A stretch of DNA of 64,000 bases from Sphagnum compactum (GCA_965153455.1 OZ234498.1:18476001-18540000); one strand, 5' to 3'. Positions 42,676 to 56,429 are shown, counted from the stretch's first letter. A program made the numbers and translations. The notes: generated by a model from the letters alone, not told the origin.

Positions 42676-45600
42676 TCAGAACTCAAACTCCCCAGTAGCC
42701 TGTCAGACATGAACAGCAACGCCTACTTTAGTTATTCATTCATACAAGATCTTTACTCATAAATAGCAAAGTCTGTATCAATTATCTTTGGAAAACACCT
42801 GCTTTCTCAAGTTAATTGAACAGGAGGCAGACTCGAGCAATTGTATCAAGGCCTTTTCTATGGTGTTTTAAGCTGATGAGATGTGAGCTGCAAAAAGAGA
42901 GCAAGAAACTTGTATACAAGGCCCTTTATCTTCAGAACTCAGATGAGTCCAAACTTCACCCCTCATCCCAAGAAGTGCATTTTATGTTAGGTTGTAGAAG
43001 CTTCTTTACATACAACCATGGCAATTACATATCACTCCTCCATCCCTATAGCTTTCTCATTTTCATATTGCATAGCATTGTATCAGGACCTAGCCGACCA
43101 GTCTGACTCTCAAGGGGGAGGATGCAAACCTTAACGAAGAGAATGTCACGATTATTTAAATGCATGATGCCATCCTTCAGGGTACATTTCCACTTGTTTT
43201 TTGACCTGGTAACCTGCTTGTTGAACAAACAATCATAAAACATGGGTGGGCTAATACAAGAGTCACATACTACTGCACTCCTCCAAAGAAACCATATATA
43301 CAGTAACTCTTCTGCCCAAAAAAGCCAGTCTCCAGAGCCTCACAATCAAGGCATCAAGTGTTATAGCTACCAAACAAACAACTGTTTGCTCTTTACAACA
43401 AGACCCTGCAACAGAAATTGTCATGTCATGCAAATGACTGTTAATGCCAGTTCTTCTCGACCCATTCCCAGCTGTAAAAATTGGTGATCCTTGTGGCAAA
43501 CATCTCCAAAGTTTGCTGCAGGGCAATAATTTGTGTACCTTATCAAACTGGGCAAGCACTAGATGATTAGTCTTCAATTCTTCATCTGTTTGGTCTGTAT
43601 CATCCAGGTCATCATCATCATCTTCATTCAAGGGAGGCTCTGAACCGTCAGAATCAGTACGGTCGGCCTTTGCTGGAGGCTTGGGTGTTCCATCATTAGC
43701 CAGTTGTGGATCTGTGAAATCACAACAGATTGTACATTCCCAGTGTCAAACTTCTATCCATGCAGGCAACACCTAGCCCATCTTCATCAACAAATCAGTT
43801 TGCATGTTCCTCCTGGCTAGCATTGACCACTGCTACTAACATGCTACATTTCAAAACCCAACTTGGACCCAGTACAATAAGACAACAAACATTTTTAACT
43901 TATGAAAGATCCCGTTTCATGGTGGTGGGAATAACTCATGCCTCTGAGTGGACTCCACCTACATGTACCAACTAATGGTCAACAAAGCATGCAGAAACAC
44001 AAAGTGGCAATAACAGCAGTGGTAATTGCCTTCCTCTCCTAGCTCATTGTAGTCCTCCTCAGCAACACTCTGACACAGACCAACAGAAAGAGATAAGCAA
44101 TTTGGGTATAGGACATCCTGGGTACTTGGTATAATGCTGCATCTATCTCCATTCTATCTCAGAATTGGAAGCATACCTGTTTGACAAATATAAGATTCTT
44201 GTACATGCATACAGGAGAACGAAAACAAAACACCCCTATCTCTCCCCTGAAAAAAAGAAAGCAAATTGCAGTTTCCCAATCTCACTATTATACCAACTAA
44301 GGGCCCGACCATGGTTTGAAAATTACATCATCATAATTATCTTCAATACCATCCAGCTGGGGAATTCTTGATGAGCTGCCTCCATACACAGCATGTTCAA
44401 GATGTGCAATTGTGGCATCTGCCTTGTTTACTTCTTGCTGTGATAAATGCCCATCACAAGTCCTGCCAATAAGCCTCTGGCTTTCCCACCAGCTGCTTGC
44501 CCCTACCTCCTGCACACTAAAACAAAATGCCCTGTTAAAACTTATCAAAGCCTCAATTATCATTGGACAAAACAATGACCCACACCATCAGATAAGCTCC
44601 TTTGGTGGTGCCACAACAATCACAGTTAGATCTTTGCAGGTTAAATAAATAGACAGGCCTACAAGGTTAAGGATATATATGAATCATGGGGCACATAATG
44701 TTTTTGAGTACTTGCCATGTGACTGGAGGTCGCAACAAGTGATGAAGCCAAACTCCATTTCTCATCCCCTGCCCCATCTTGCTGGGGAATGGATTTTCCA
44801 GAGACATAACCAGAGGCCATGTCATCATGCTTCCGCTTCCCAGTGGAGAGAGTGAAGAAGTCCTGTTCCAGCAGTAAAAAATGTTGAGAAAAGCCAAAAC
44901 TGCACAAGACAGTTGTTGTCCACCTATCTGGAATTCCAGAAAGACTCTACTGATATACCAGGGTCTGGATTTGCGTTTGGGCCATGGAAATCCAATAAGA
45001 AAATTCTGAGAAGATGGAGGTATCACCTTTGTTATTGGAGGAATGGCTGGGATTGGAGCTTGTGTTGAAACAGGAAGTTGAGTGTAGCCATTTTCCTCCT
45101 CATCCCTTTCCTCATAAGCTGCAAAGGCACTTCCATATCAGAAGCACAGACACATCGAACACTCCAAACATGAAGACCTGGAAAGGACAGAGTCAGATAG
45201 CACATGGTTTGAAAGAGGAAACTCTTGTCACATTCACTCTCCTCTGCAAATCTGGAGACCTGAATGCTCAGAGCATCAAGTTTCAGACTAACAAATACTG
45301 CACAGCCCCAGCACTTCTAGGTTGAAAGGTTGCCTACATCACTCTAACAAGGTGAATGAGGTTAGCAAATTTCCCAGTCTCATGTTTGCCTACCATTGAA
45401 AAAATAGGCTAGCACATATTCTAGCTATGGTAGTTGTGATTAAGCAAAATCATGTGGCCTAAATCCCATAAATAGGACAGCAATTGAGAGAGAGCTTCAA
45501 AACTTACTCTCATTGACATTGATCTCCACAACACGAGGCTTCATCCAGGGAGCTGGCTGTTGCTGCAAGAGAAGAGCATCCAACCATCAACAAATGTATG

Positions 45601-47276
45601 TGACAAGATGAAGGCGAAGCAAGGGCACAGATATATCCTTGCGGCCTTCCCAAGATTCATGGGCGTACTGAGAATCAATAAGTTTTCTTTAGAAAGAGCC
45701 TCTCCATGGCAATCTAGGCAATGTTAGCACTTTCAATGACAAAGCAGAAAGTGTCATATTCCTGTAGTAATGAGGCAATGTACCATATAGGAAGCTGGCC
45801 TTCCATGATTGACATCAGGACTGAGTCCACTGTCTGGCAAGCTAGATGACTCACTGGGACCTGGAGGCATGTACTGGAACATCACTGGCTGACCAGTACT
45901 GGTCACTGTTGGTACCTATACACATGACAGTAGTAGCAAGGGAAGAGACCAAAAGTTACCAGAGAGCCAGTTGATCAGAGTTATCATCACTAGACACCAA
46001 TTACACACACCCTTAGACCTGAAACATTTATGTAACTAACTTTTGCTGGACCTTGTACTGACACCAATTACTTGAGTGCATGTATAGGTACTGGCAAATG
46101 CAGACTAGCCCTGTAAGCACAATCAAACTGCAAAACAAGCCAATACCATCCTATGACATTTATGCAGTTGGAAACCTAGGAGCCACTTTGTGGTAAGCAA
46201 AAACAATTAAGCTTGATAGCTAGATGGGACTTCACATCAGAACATCAGACACACAAAGATAGAACAACAGAGTACACTGGAAATAGTCATCTAACCAGCT
46301 TACCGGCGGGTAAGGCATATCATCTTCAGGGGCTTCATAATCTTCAGTGGCCTCGTATGGAACATTTAGGTCATGTACATTAGGTGACGGCTGTGGTGCT
46401 CCTGGCTTTTGTGCTGCAGGGGTTGTTGCAGCTGGTTCAGGCTCATGGACTGCCCCTCCCATTAGTGCACCAGATTGTCTCATTTTGAGCTCCCATAGCT
46501 GCTCACATAAAATATTAGGCAATGTCCAAAATAAGTCATTAGCGTGAAAAGCATACAGAAGGCCAATGCTCCCACAACATACTAACTCTCTTGCAATCAA
46601 GTTGCTCATAAGATCAAGATAGGAACTCTGAAGACCTATTTCTGAAATTATGATGTTAACACTGCATGTACATGCTCATGCAGTAGCATAACATATGAGC
46701 AACAAACTGGGAAACAAAACCTAGAGCATAAGGTCTAGGTTTTTATTAACTTGACTGCTGCTTAACAATTCTTTAAAAATGAGCAGAGAATCAAACAAGT
46801 CCACAAAACTGTTATTAGGTTCCCCTGCCTCAGAGGCACTGAGAGGACCAATAGATCACAGCGGAACACCAGAACAGAGCATATTTTTAAGAGGAAACAG
46901 ATACAGCAGCCAAAGTTCTAGTTCCCCATTAGGTTTCCTGCTTCCAAAACCCTGGAAGAACCACAGAATCACACAATAACAAGGCTCAACTGCAAAGCAG
47001 TTTTCCATAGGCAGACTTTTAGGCAGAGCCCCATGTAAGTTGAGGCACATTTTTTTTTCCCCACAAAGCTGAAGGAGACAACAACAGTGACAATGGAAGA
47101 AGGAAAAGAAGAAGGCAAACCGCTTGCAGCTCAATGAGAACAGCATCATCCACACCATCACTCTGGAAATCGGCCCGCACATTTTCGATCACGTCCTCCA
47201 CCACATGCATATAAACACTTGTCACATTGGTGGGCACATCCTTCTCCTTTCCCTGCGCCTTTGTGAAGGCCGCCAT
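42676..47276 (-). CDS. TFIIA-L: Transcription initiation factor IIA large subunit (TFIIA alpha/beta), eleven coding exons
   Basis: TFIIA-L pairs with the small subunit to stabilise TBP on the TATA box during RNA polymerase II initiation in the nucleus. Exons on the minus strand are 47276-47121, 46498-46304, 45915-45784, 45562-45508, 45118-45027, 44862-44716, 44509-44327, 44069-44030 (or to 44015), 43711-43539, 43213-43130 and 42699-42676, giving about 426 residues with phases that match throughout. The N-terminal four-helix part reads VYMHVVEDVIENVRADFQ then LWELKM. The middle is Pro/Gln-rich with KRKHDD and PQQDGAGD. The C-terminus has the acidic run NEDDDDDLDD, HLVLAQFDKV, SKNKWKCTLKDGIMHLNNRD and the ending ATGEFEF, the TBP/DNA-contacting beta-barrel. 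Intron six starts with GC, and exon eight's end is uncertain. An upstream in-frame GTG at 47309 is not the start. Confidence 0.93.
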
Positions 47277-48121
47277 CAGCTCCCTCCCCCGACACTCCCC
47301 CTTCCCCACTTGCTTCCTTCAGACCCCAAGCTGCAACAACAACAACAGCAGCAACAAACCAACAAACCACAACAGGCAACATAAACCACAGAATCCAAGC
47401 CAGAAAAAATCCACACAAAGCACCCGCAAAAAAAAAACAATAGAAATATCTCCTCCTCGGATCAAAACCCTCGGCAATCTGAACTCCAATAATGTCACAT
47501 CCTTTGCTCTTCTTTCCACCAGAGTGAGTGTGTGTCAACTAGGGTGCCCTTTTGTTTCCCTTTCTTTGTAAGATTTTCAAAACAGCTACCTAAACACAAA
47601 AACAAACAATTCCTTTCTCTTGCAATACATACTTGGCGAATACTTCTTTTTTCTTTTTGTTTGGTTTCCCCCCTAAATCACAGCAATATCTGGTGGTGTA
47701 GCTTCTTACCTTGCTTGTTGAACTGCGTAGTAGAAGAAGAGACAAAAGGAGCTCGATTTAAGAACTCGTCGTCGAAGCCAAAACCGATGCAATGGCTCCT
47801 CCTCTACTTACACCCTTGAGTGGATGATACAGAATTGGATAATCAGACTCCTATTGTACTACTGGTACTGCAGTTCCTTCTTCTTTTCTTCCTATTCTGA
47901 TGCTAGTAGTACTGCTGCTGCTTTCCCTAACCTACGTGATGAATCCAGTCAGTAAGTGCAAGTGCTATAAGGGAAGTTTATAATTTTATAGTGCAGCGAT
48001 TGTTGGCGGCGACGAGGAGGAGTAGGAGTTACTTTTGTGACGGGATTTTTTTTCTCTTTTGTGATTCGATTTTATGCTAGTCAGTCAGTCAGTCACAGAG
48101 GGTTCAGAATCCACACCGACA

Positions 48122-48153
<32 letters not shown>
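48122..48153. repeat. (GA)n microsatellite upstream of TFIIA-L
   Basis: A GA tract of about fifteen units with one interruption lies some 850 bp upstream of the TFIIA-L start codon. It is a CT tract on the coding strand and could sit in the leader or promoter. Confidence 0.8.
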
Positions 48154-48403
48154 GCAGGAGAAGACAACGCCTCAGATCGTCAAACCTTGAGGAACAACAT
48201 CACCCACTACTTATATGGAAACGGAAGAAGTAGGAAGCTGGGCAGGTGGGTGTGCGCGGGGGGGGGATTCTCTCAAGCCCTATGTCTCTTTCATCCATCA
48301 TGATCTCATCCATGCATGTGAGGTTCCTAGCAACAAATGGATGAACATCCACCCATCATCCAGGTGCCCTTCCTTCCTGTTGCAACTAGAGAGAGAGTCA
48401 CAC

Positions 48404-48438
48404 CATGATGATGATGATGATGATTATTATTATTATTA
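48404..48438. repeat. (ATG)n(ATT)n compound microsatellite
   Basis: A run of about six gat/atg triplets passes directly into about six att triplets. It is simple sequence with no coding meaning. Confidence 0.8.
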
Positions 48439-48550
48439 CTCCTCAAGCATACAATTTGCAACTTGCCTCACAAGCCTTCCTTTGTGTGTAAGTAACTAGA
48501 GTTAGTTATTGGATTTGGCAATTACTTGTTGGCTAAAGAGTTTTTAGCCC

Positions 48551-48814
48551 TTGAGGAACTTGCATGTTTTCTGAGGAGGTTCCTTAGGCCCACCCACAAG
48601 GGCTTCTTCCCTTCCTTGAGGAACTTGCATGTTTTTTGAGGAGGTTCCTTAGGCCCACCCACAAGGGCTTCTTCCCTTCCTTGAGGAACTTGCATGTTTT
48701 TTGAGGAGGTTCCTTAGGCGTGCACAAGGGCTTCTTCCCTTCCCTTGAGGAACTTGCATTTTTGAGGAGGTTCCTTAGGCCCAACAAGGGCTTCTTCCCT
48801 TCCCTTGAGGAACC
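48551..48814. repeat. Minisatellite: four 59-65 bp units plus a partial fifth
   Basis: Units start at 48551, 48616, 48681, 48745 and (partial) 48805, each with ttgaggaac. Each unit contains cttgcat, a T-rich spacer, gaggaggttccttaggc, and acaagggcttcttccctt. Units one and two are 65 bp and nearly identical; the third and fourth are slightly shorter with small deletions. The near identity indicates recent expansion. Read on the minus strand the array is open and translates to a repeated peptide, but no gene context supports coding. Confidence 0.9.
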
Positions 48815-49128
48815 ATTGTCAATAGTTTTCTCTCATTTTCTTGTAAATTTTCTAGTAGGTTGCACTACATGTCAGGATGAGGTTGAAGGATAAACGCATC
48901 TTTAAAATATAAAGAAATCGTGAAAAGGAAAAAGAGGTCAAGAGGACGGTCTAGGAAACAAAGTTCTGGACTTGTAAGAAAGCCTTTCAAATATTCTGAA
49001 TGACAATGGTTGTCAAATACCAAAGGTAATAAATAAATAAATAAATAAATCCAATGCTTCCCGAGTGGGCACACACACATGCATGCGCACATGTGATAGT
49101 AGATAGATACATGATAGACACTGAAAAC

Positions 49129-49305
49129 CCTAAATGTAATCCTTCTAGTTAGGAAATTATCATCTAAGGTCCTAAATGCATTATTCCTAAACTTTAGGAA
49201 ATTATCATTTAGGGCCTCAAATAAGTTGATCTATAATTTAAGAAATTTGTTAGTTAGTGCCCTAAATAAACCATTTATAATTTAGGAAATTATGGTTTAG
49301 GGGTG
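49129..49305. repeat. Imperfect tandem array, about 45-bp unit, four copies
   Basis: Four diverged units share the core taggaaattat followed by catttaggg-like sequence and an aaatna spacer. Copies begin near 49130, 49170, 49215 and 49260. The ttaggg/ccctaaa-like words occur once per unit and are not a telomere tract. Confidence 0.6.
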
Positions 49306-52300
49306 AGGGGTTGGGGTGTCTTGAAGATCATCAATCAAGTTTTGAACCTTTGATGAAATTATTACTATTATTATTACTATTATATTGTTATCAACATGTC
49401 ATTTGGAGATCGACATCTCTTTGATTTGGAGAACACATATGAATTTAAAGTTAAATGGCTTAAGAGTTCATTTGCTTTGTGAGGAGGGGTCAAGCAAGCT
49501 TTTCTTTTTGTGGGTGTAAGCAATTTTCTTGTAAGGGTGATCACACATTGTTGTGTGCAATGCAAAACCAAATATCGAGATGTTCCCAATGAAAAGTAAT
49601 AGTGAATGGACAAAATTTGGATGAAATGAGTCAAGAAATCTTCTCACCTCATTCTTACATTCACCTTTTTTTGCCTCTCACATGCTTCATTTTCAAGTTT
49701 GCTCACTTGCTTCACTTTGAAGTTTGAGATTTTGGCACCTTTCAGATAATGTAGTGTTTTGGGTTTAGGGTTTTGAATGAAGGGTGTTTGTCGAATTATT
49801 TTAATGGTGTGATTAATAGGTCTACCTAGATTTTTAAATATCCTAATTACTTTTCATATTGTGGCCACTAGATGAAAATTTCTTATACATCTGGTGTTTA
49901 GTTTTTTTTAATAATAAATTTAGGTCATAAGGTGCCTTTCACATTTGGCAATCAATAGCTGCATTGTGCACTAAATGATGAAACTAATTGGGAGTCAGCA
50001 AATGACAAATGTAACATGTACACACACATGTAATCACATACATCACAATTTAGAAAAATGAAGACATTAATGATTTCTTGTTATACATTGGAGGTGTGTT
50101 TGGTGATTTGAATGTTATATAAGTTAGTTTGTGAAATCTAACCAATATGCTTTGTTACATTAGATTGACATTCATTTCTAAAGGTGTAGTTTGAGATGTA
50201 GCTTTTGTGATGGTTCCACTAAATAATGATTTTGATTCTAATTTATACTTGAAATTTAATAGTTTTTGTTTTTTTTTTTTTTTTTTTGGCATGATTATTA
50301 TTTTTTAAGATGTCAACATTATAATTTTTCAACATGATGATTGTACAATGTTTTGATGAATGTTGAGTTATAATTTGAAAATTATTTAAGAATGTAAAAA
50401 CCAAACGTGAAGCAACTTATATGTACACATGCATACAACATGTAATTTTTGTGTATTAATATTAAAAAATTGTTATGTATTTTTAACCATCAATGGTTGT
50501 TGTATTGAAAAAATAATGCATGCATATGTCATGCACCATCATTAAACCATGATTGTCACATATTGAAACATTTGTTTACTTCAATGAATTTATGAGTTTG
50601 TGTACATTGCAAGTTGATGCATAATGTATCCTTGTTTATACGAGAAATAAGAATTGAGATGTTTAAATCTAATGGTCATGGTTGATGTCTTCATAAAAAA
50701 AGTATAAGAGGCTTCTACATTATTTGAATGATGTAAGTTTTTTAATTAAGGAATGAATGGTATTCAAGTCACAAAATTTTTAAACCTTTTCAAGTACTCC
50801 ATAAAACTTTTCATGTTGAAAAGAAGTCAAATAATTTATTTTTATTCAAATGCGAAATATGGTTGAATATGTTAGGCCATGTTTCTTAGCATTAATAGAA
50901 TTGAAAACTCATCTAGTGACAATCTTTAGGAATGATGGATGGTTCTTCTTATTACGAGTTGAATTGAAATTAAATATATGTTATGATAAATGGTTGAGTT
51001 TTAACAACTCTAATATTTTTAATGATAGGTTCAATTGGTGTCCATTTTGATTTGATGTTGTTATTATGATAATGATTAAAATTTTCTTTTGTTAGTGTTT
51101 CAATTATGAAGTTTTGGAACATTATTCATATTATGGGTTTGTCATTACATGTCATATATGTTTCAAATATGCCATCAACTCAATTTACAAAACCATCAAA
51201 TGCTACATAATTACCAATACACAATTCCAATAACATGTTTTCTAAAAAATATTGATTGTTGAGTGCAAACCTACAATTTTGTTTGGATAACTTAAAAATT
51301 TGTAAAATGAAGAGCACGATGGGTTGATTAATGTTCATTGCTTTGAAAACAAATGTGGGACTTGATGTGTTAGTGAATAAATTTTGATTGTGTTTTTGCA
51401 CAAGTTTATTTGTATAAAACAAATATGGAATTGAAAAATCGTTAGGTGGTTGTTGATTATAAACTAAATTTATAAATTGAATAGATTTTATACTTTCCAT
51501 CCTTATATGAGGTATAAGTTTAATTGGTAGGCTTCCTTTGCTGTGGGTATGATTAGAAGGGCCCTTGACAAGTTGTAATCATAGGGGCTCCAAAGGGGTG
51601 TGATGAAATAAATAATTGAATTTTTCAAATCATATATTCAATACATGTCCAAATTATGGTTATCCTAATGTGATTTTGGTCTTGACGTGGTGGAAATCAT
51701 CAATTTGAGCTTAATTAACCCTAAATATATTCCAAGTGCTTTGATTTGCTCCCTCTTTGATTTGCTTCCTCATAATTGAAAAAGGCTATGAGATTGACAT
51801 GATATTTAACAAAAACATTAAAAATATAATACCTTTATTGTAATAAATATATAATTGATATGATATTTTAAAATCATTTTGGTCTAATCTTCAATTAATT
51901 TCAACTCAATTTTTTTTACATTTAATTGAAACTTTCATGACATATATTTGATTTGTCTAAATCACATATCTAGAAGAAATATTGTTGTAAACAACCAATC
52001 ATTTTGCAACTTGTTTGCAATTAATTGTCATTCACAATTAGATTGGTCATGCTTGCAATTACAAAATTGAAATTGTATATTTTTTTACCTATACAATTTA
52101 TATGCAATTAACATACAATTAATGGTGTACAAAATTAACATATGTCATAAAAATAATGGCCTAAGTTAGTACATACCTAAATTAATATATTCAATATATT
52201 GATTGAATTTAATATATTAATTATGTTATCTACATATAGGCCTATGTTAGTATACCTAACTTAGGTTAGTATAACAAAGTATTTGATGTATATATTTAAC

Positions 52301-55300
52301 TTAGTATAGTACTATATTATTATATATGCATAGATCTAATCTAAGTTTGTATCCCTAATATATGTAAGCAAGTACACTTAGTGTTAGTAGGCTACATTAA
52401 TTAATTAATTCAATAACTTAGTTTAGTTTAGGGTATTATTAACTATAAACTATAATAATAATGATGATAATAATATTGTAGTTAATTACCCTATCCTTTA
52501 ACTAATTATAACTAAAATAATTCTTTAATATTAATAATTAATGTTATACTTATTATTTATTATTATTTATAATATTTAATATAACTTGTAGGTAGACTAT
52601 ATAACATGTAACATTAAGTAATAGTTGCAACAAGGATTTGTAACTAAAATTTGATCCCATATTGTTCGTCCTACTTTTCAAATTTGTAAATTAAATAACT
52701 AGGTGCACTAAAAACATTAAAAAAATAATATTTGTGATAAACCAATAAAAAAGGTTTGGCCCTAAGGTTAAACCCAAAATAAAATAATGTTATTCAAAAA
52801 TACCTACCTATTTAAGTCTACTTACCTAAATGCCATGTGTTAACATTTTGTTAGCCTTCATTGGATGATCAAAATTAATTTAATATTGAAATAAGCTTAA
52901 AATTGTCAAGTGTCTCAAAATAATTGGGTGAAACCATAAACATGTGTCAAAATACAAAAATGGTTCATTTTAATTGTATTTCATACATGCAATTATCCTT
53001 TTGTGAATATGACAAATGAAAGTGGATAATGATATTATACATACATGTCAAGTACAAAATGTTGCATGTATGTTGCATGTAACTAAAAATCATGTTTGAT
53101 TTGTCTTGTATGACAATTTTTAATTGCACATGTCTTTGCAAATGATAATTACAAAATGTTGACTTTCTATTAATGCATTCATTTTAAATGTCCATTGTAG
53201 TTAGTTCCTGGTCTAGATGTAAGTTCAATCTTGACCGAATTTTAAATATAAATGGATTTTAAGGAAGCTAAGTCTTAAAGTTTTATTAATCATGTATTCA
53301 TATCTTTCATGTAATTTTCTCTATAGCCATCCTCATGTTTGAATATTTTATATGAAACTTGAATTAAACCCCAAGTTACATCTTAAATGCATATTAACTA
53401 TGAAAGGTAAAATATGATGTGTAGTGATGATTGGGAATTTTTTATGAAATAAAAACATGTTTAACCTAAATGGTTGAAGAAAAAACAAATAGAAAAAATT
53501 TACAAACCTTTTGGTAGTTACTTTGATTATGATGAATGGAAATGGTTAAGGAAATTATCATTAATGATTAGGTGTAAATATCACCTTCTTTGAATTCTTC
53601 TTCAATTTGGTTATGTGCTTTATTTGCTTTTGAGTGAATACAAGAAGGTGATGTGTTAATTTTTAGTGTTTTTTTTTTAATGCATTGTGGGTGTTGTGTT
53701 TTGACATCAACATGTTCAATGGTTTTGTTGTAGTTGTTGGGTCTGTAATTAGTTTACTTGCTTAGTTAAGTATTAATTAATTAGGGATAATCAAGTTAAT
53801 TTAGTTGTTTGGGTTTTTATCTTGAATCAATTCAAGTGTGAATATGGTTCGAGATATTTTATGTATGGGATATAATCCCAATTTGTTTGATCTCAAATCA
53901 TTTTTGGTGATTTGAAATTCTAACACACTTTATTGTTGCGTGCAAGTTCACGTGTTTTGTGCGCAATGTTAGTTTTTGCATTTTTGTGTTGTGAAAGTGT
54001 TAAGCTTGGATTCTTGTTTTCATTGCAAATGAGCAACCATTTTGAATCACTAAAAATGTAATTAGTTGCTTAGTGTTTTAACTAAACAAGTTGGGTTTAG
54101 CAATGGCATTTGTTGTTTATGCGTTTTTGCACAACATTCTTTTGCGATAATGATATGGTTTCAAGTCAAATTTGTTTATGTCATTTAACATATGTGTTTG
54201 TTTGTTAGTTGTTCATAGTTAGCATTCCCTAGGGATTTAACTAAACCCAACATGGTTTAGTTACCCTAAAACGTGGAGTAAGTTAAATTTTCCAAACCTA
54301 ATGTAAGGTTGGACACCAATCTGAACTTCCCATGTGTCCCCCTTTCAATTTTTATGTTGTACTTTCATCCAAATAGAAAGTTTTCATCCATGAAAAATTC
54401 ATTTAGTTGTTTTCCTTTTTATTTGATTTTTTCACCTTTCCATCCAATTGGACAATTTTCATCCATAAATCAGATGTGAAAAAAATCATCCATCCATAAT
54501 TTTTCAAGCGCCATATCTTTTTCATACAAGTTGAATTAAAGTAATATTTATGCCAATTTTTTTTCCTTGATGAGGGTTACATGCATGTAAGCATGCAGAC
54601 ATTTTGGAGACAAAAATTGGAAAAATCATGAACTTAATTTCCCATTTTTGAATTAAATTAAATTTTTTTTAGACATTCACATTTCACTCATACGAAGGTA
54701 GAATCATGAATGGTTTGCACCAATGAATTCCTAGGGAGGAACACCACCAATGTGGAAGATTTTAAGCCATTTAGAGAAAAAGACTTGGAGGCTTGTTCAC
54801 AAGCAAGGGAAGGTGGTATGCGTGGGTTAATTTTGCCATTTTTTTTCAATACCAACTTTTTGTGTTGGCAAACACCCAATCCGATCACCTATAAGTAGTG
54901 GAATGTCACGCCATTAATGAATGGGGTGCATTTTTATTTGAATTCCTATTGTGATTCATGTGCACAAAATCACCAAAATGAAAATTTGTGTTGCATGATT
55001 TGTGCATCTCCATTTGTGTTTGTCTCCTATTGTTTATCAATATGTTGATTGAGTTGTCATTTAATTTTAGGGGGTAGGGGGTTACTAAGGTGCGTGCCAT
55101 TCAATTATGAGTTAAGGGTGAACACACATTCTTAGGTTTACCGTTTAGTGATATATGCTTACTATTCAATGTGAAACCCTAGGTGAAAGGCCATGTGCCT
55201 TGTCACCAATGCATTATTGTCATAATGAGTCTATAAGCCATGATAAATATGATTATTGGTTGGGCATAAGATAAGGCTACCACCTAATCTTTATCACTGA

Positions 55301-55716
55301 ATAAGTCATGTTTGACACATGGTTTGTCTAAACATATTAATTAGGCGTTTAGCTAGGGTTAAGTTGTATTGCGATGCATAATTGTGGATGTCTTTAAATA
55401 TGATCATTAGAATGTTCCATTGTTTGGCATTGTGATGAAATCAAGTTGATGATTGATACACCACATTTGCTGTGTTCATAATGTGTTCAAATGTTGTTGA
55501 CCGTGTGAAATGTTTTTGTGTATGTAAATATTTTAACCATATAAATGCAATATCCTTAGGTTTGTGTTATGGGAATCATGGTTTAAAGGGTAGGTTAAGT
55601 TGCAATAGGTTCAACATCCCTTTAGGTTTAATGTATGTCATGAGATGTTCAAAACATATGTGAAGTCATTAAAGATAGTTTAGCCACTATTTAATTATTT
55701 TTTATTATTACAAATT
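49306..55716. other. AT-rich spacer, no gene recognised
   Basis: No open frame shows a domain. The stretch is very AT-rich around 52.1-52.6 kb and has poly-T runs near 50.27 kb. It is the left flank of the retrotransposon insertion. Confidence 0.5.
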
Positions 55717-56203
55717 TGTCGTGACGTGTAGTGTCGTGACATACAGTGTCGTAAGGTGTACATTCATAGGAAACTCTACTAAACAAAAAGACTAAAGCCA
55801 GTCAAAGATATAAACTAATCAACTAAAAAGAGATACATGCACACATATATATACAATGCACACGTGAGACTGAGATGAAATTCTCATGTATATTGAGAAT
55901 GCAAAGCAAGAAAGAAATGAAATGTATGCAGACGGTGGCTGTGCAATGGCCGCCGTGAGCATCTAGAAATCCTAGCTTATGATGGAGAAAACTCCTGACA
56001 AAGGAATTCTAGAAAAACTAAAGGAGAAGGGCAGAGCTTGGCCCTTTTATACAGCCACCAAAGCTGAAATTCTAAATACCTAATAGCGTACAGTCACTTA
56101 TGAGCGCACATTAACCCTACAAACGTACATTAGCCCTCAAAAGACATGATGGGCATGCCCGTAGCCGGCCATCATGTATGAGGCCGTGCATACGGGCATG
56201 ACA
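55717..56203 (-). repeat. 3' LTR of the retrotransposon
   Basis: On the element's strand the LTR starts TGTCATGCCC and ends GTCACGACA, giving TG..CA ends and a 7-base imperfect inverted repeat (TGTCATG/CACGACA). Its length is 487 bp. It holds a promoter-like CTGTATAAAAGGGC. The final 175 bp are repeated exactly between it and the coding region. An alternative reading is a single 664-bp LTR covering 55717-56380. The 5' LTR needed to choose is not in the window. Confidence 0.65.
56044..56053 (-). promoter_or_regulatory. TATA box of the LTR
   Basis: On the element's strand the sequence reads GTATAAAAGG about 160 bp into the LTR. This is a consensus TATA box, so transcription should start roughly 30 bp further left, within the LTR, as required for the U3-R-U5 layout. 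Confidence 0.65.
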
Positions 56204-56205
56204 GC

Positions 56206-56380
56206 TGTCGTGACGTGTAGTGTCGTGACATACAGTGTCGTAAGGTGTACATTCATAGGAAACTCTACTAAACAAAAAGACTAAAGCCAGTCAAAGATAT
56301 AAACTAATCAACTAAAAAGAGATACATGCACACATATATATACAATGCACACGTGAGACTGAGATGAAATTCTCATGTAT
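56206..56380 (-). repeat. Extra 175-bp LTR end, identical to the end of the 3' LTR
   Basis: By eye, positions 56206-56380 match 55717-55891 base for base. They lie between the G8 run and the full LTR, and are joined to the LTR by GC inside the palindrome GACAGCTGTC. On the element's strand this is a U5-type end followed by a complete LTR, resembling an LTR-LTR junction. Confidence 0.75.
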
Positions 56381-56429
56381 CCCCCCCCAGACCTGAGCCG
56401 GGAAAAGCATGGCATGGTCTGAGAAGGAA

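Noticed and set aside
47277-47309. Longer N-terminus for TFIIA-L
   Set aside because: The extension begins at GTG and carries residues not seen in the family. The ATG at 47276 fits better.
48584-48787. Minus-strand open frame with a repeated peptide
   Set aside because: It is the translation of the 65-bp minisatellite. No start context, promoter or homology supports a gene.
49129-49305. Interstitial telomere sequence
   Set aside because: The ccctaaa-like words occur once per 45-bp unit and are not in a continuous run, so this is an ordinary imperfect tandem array.
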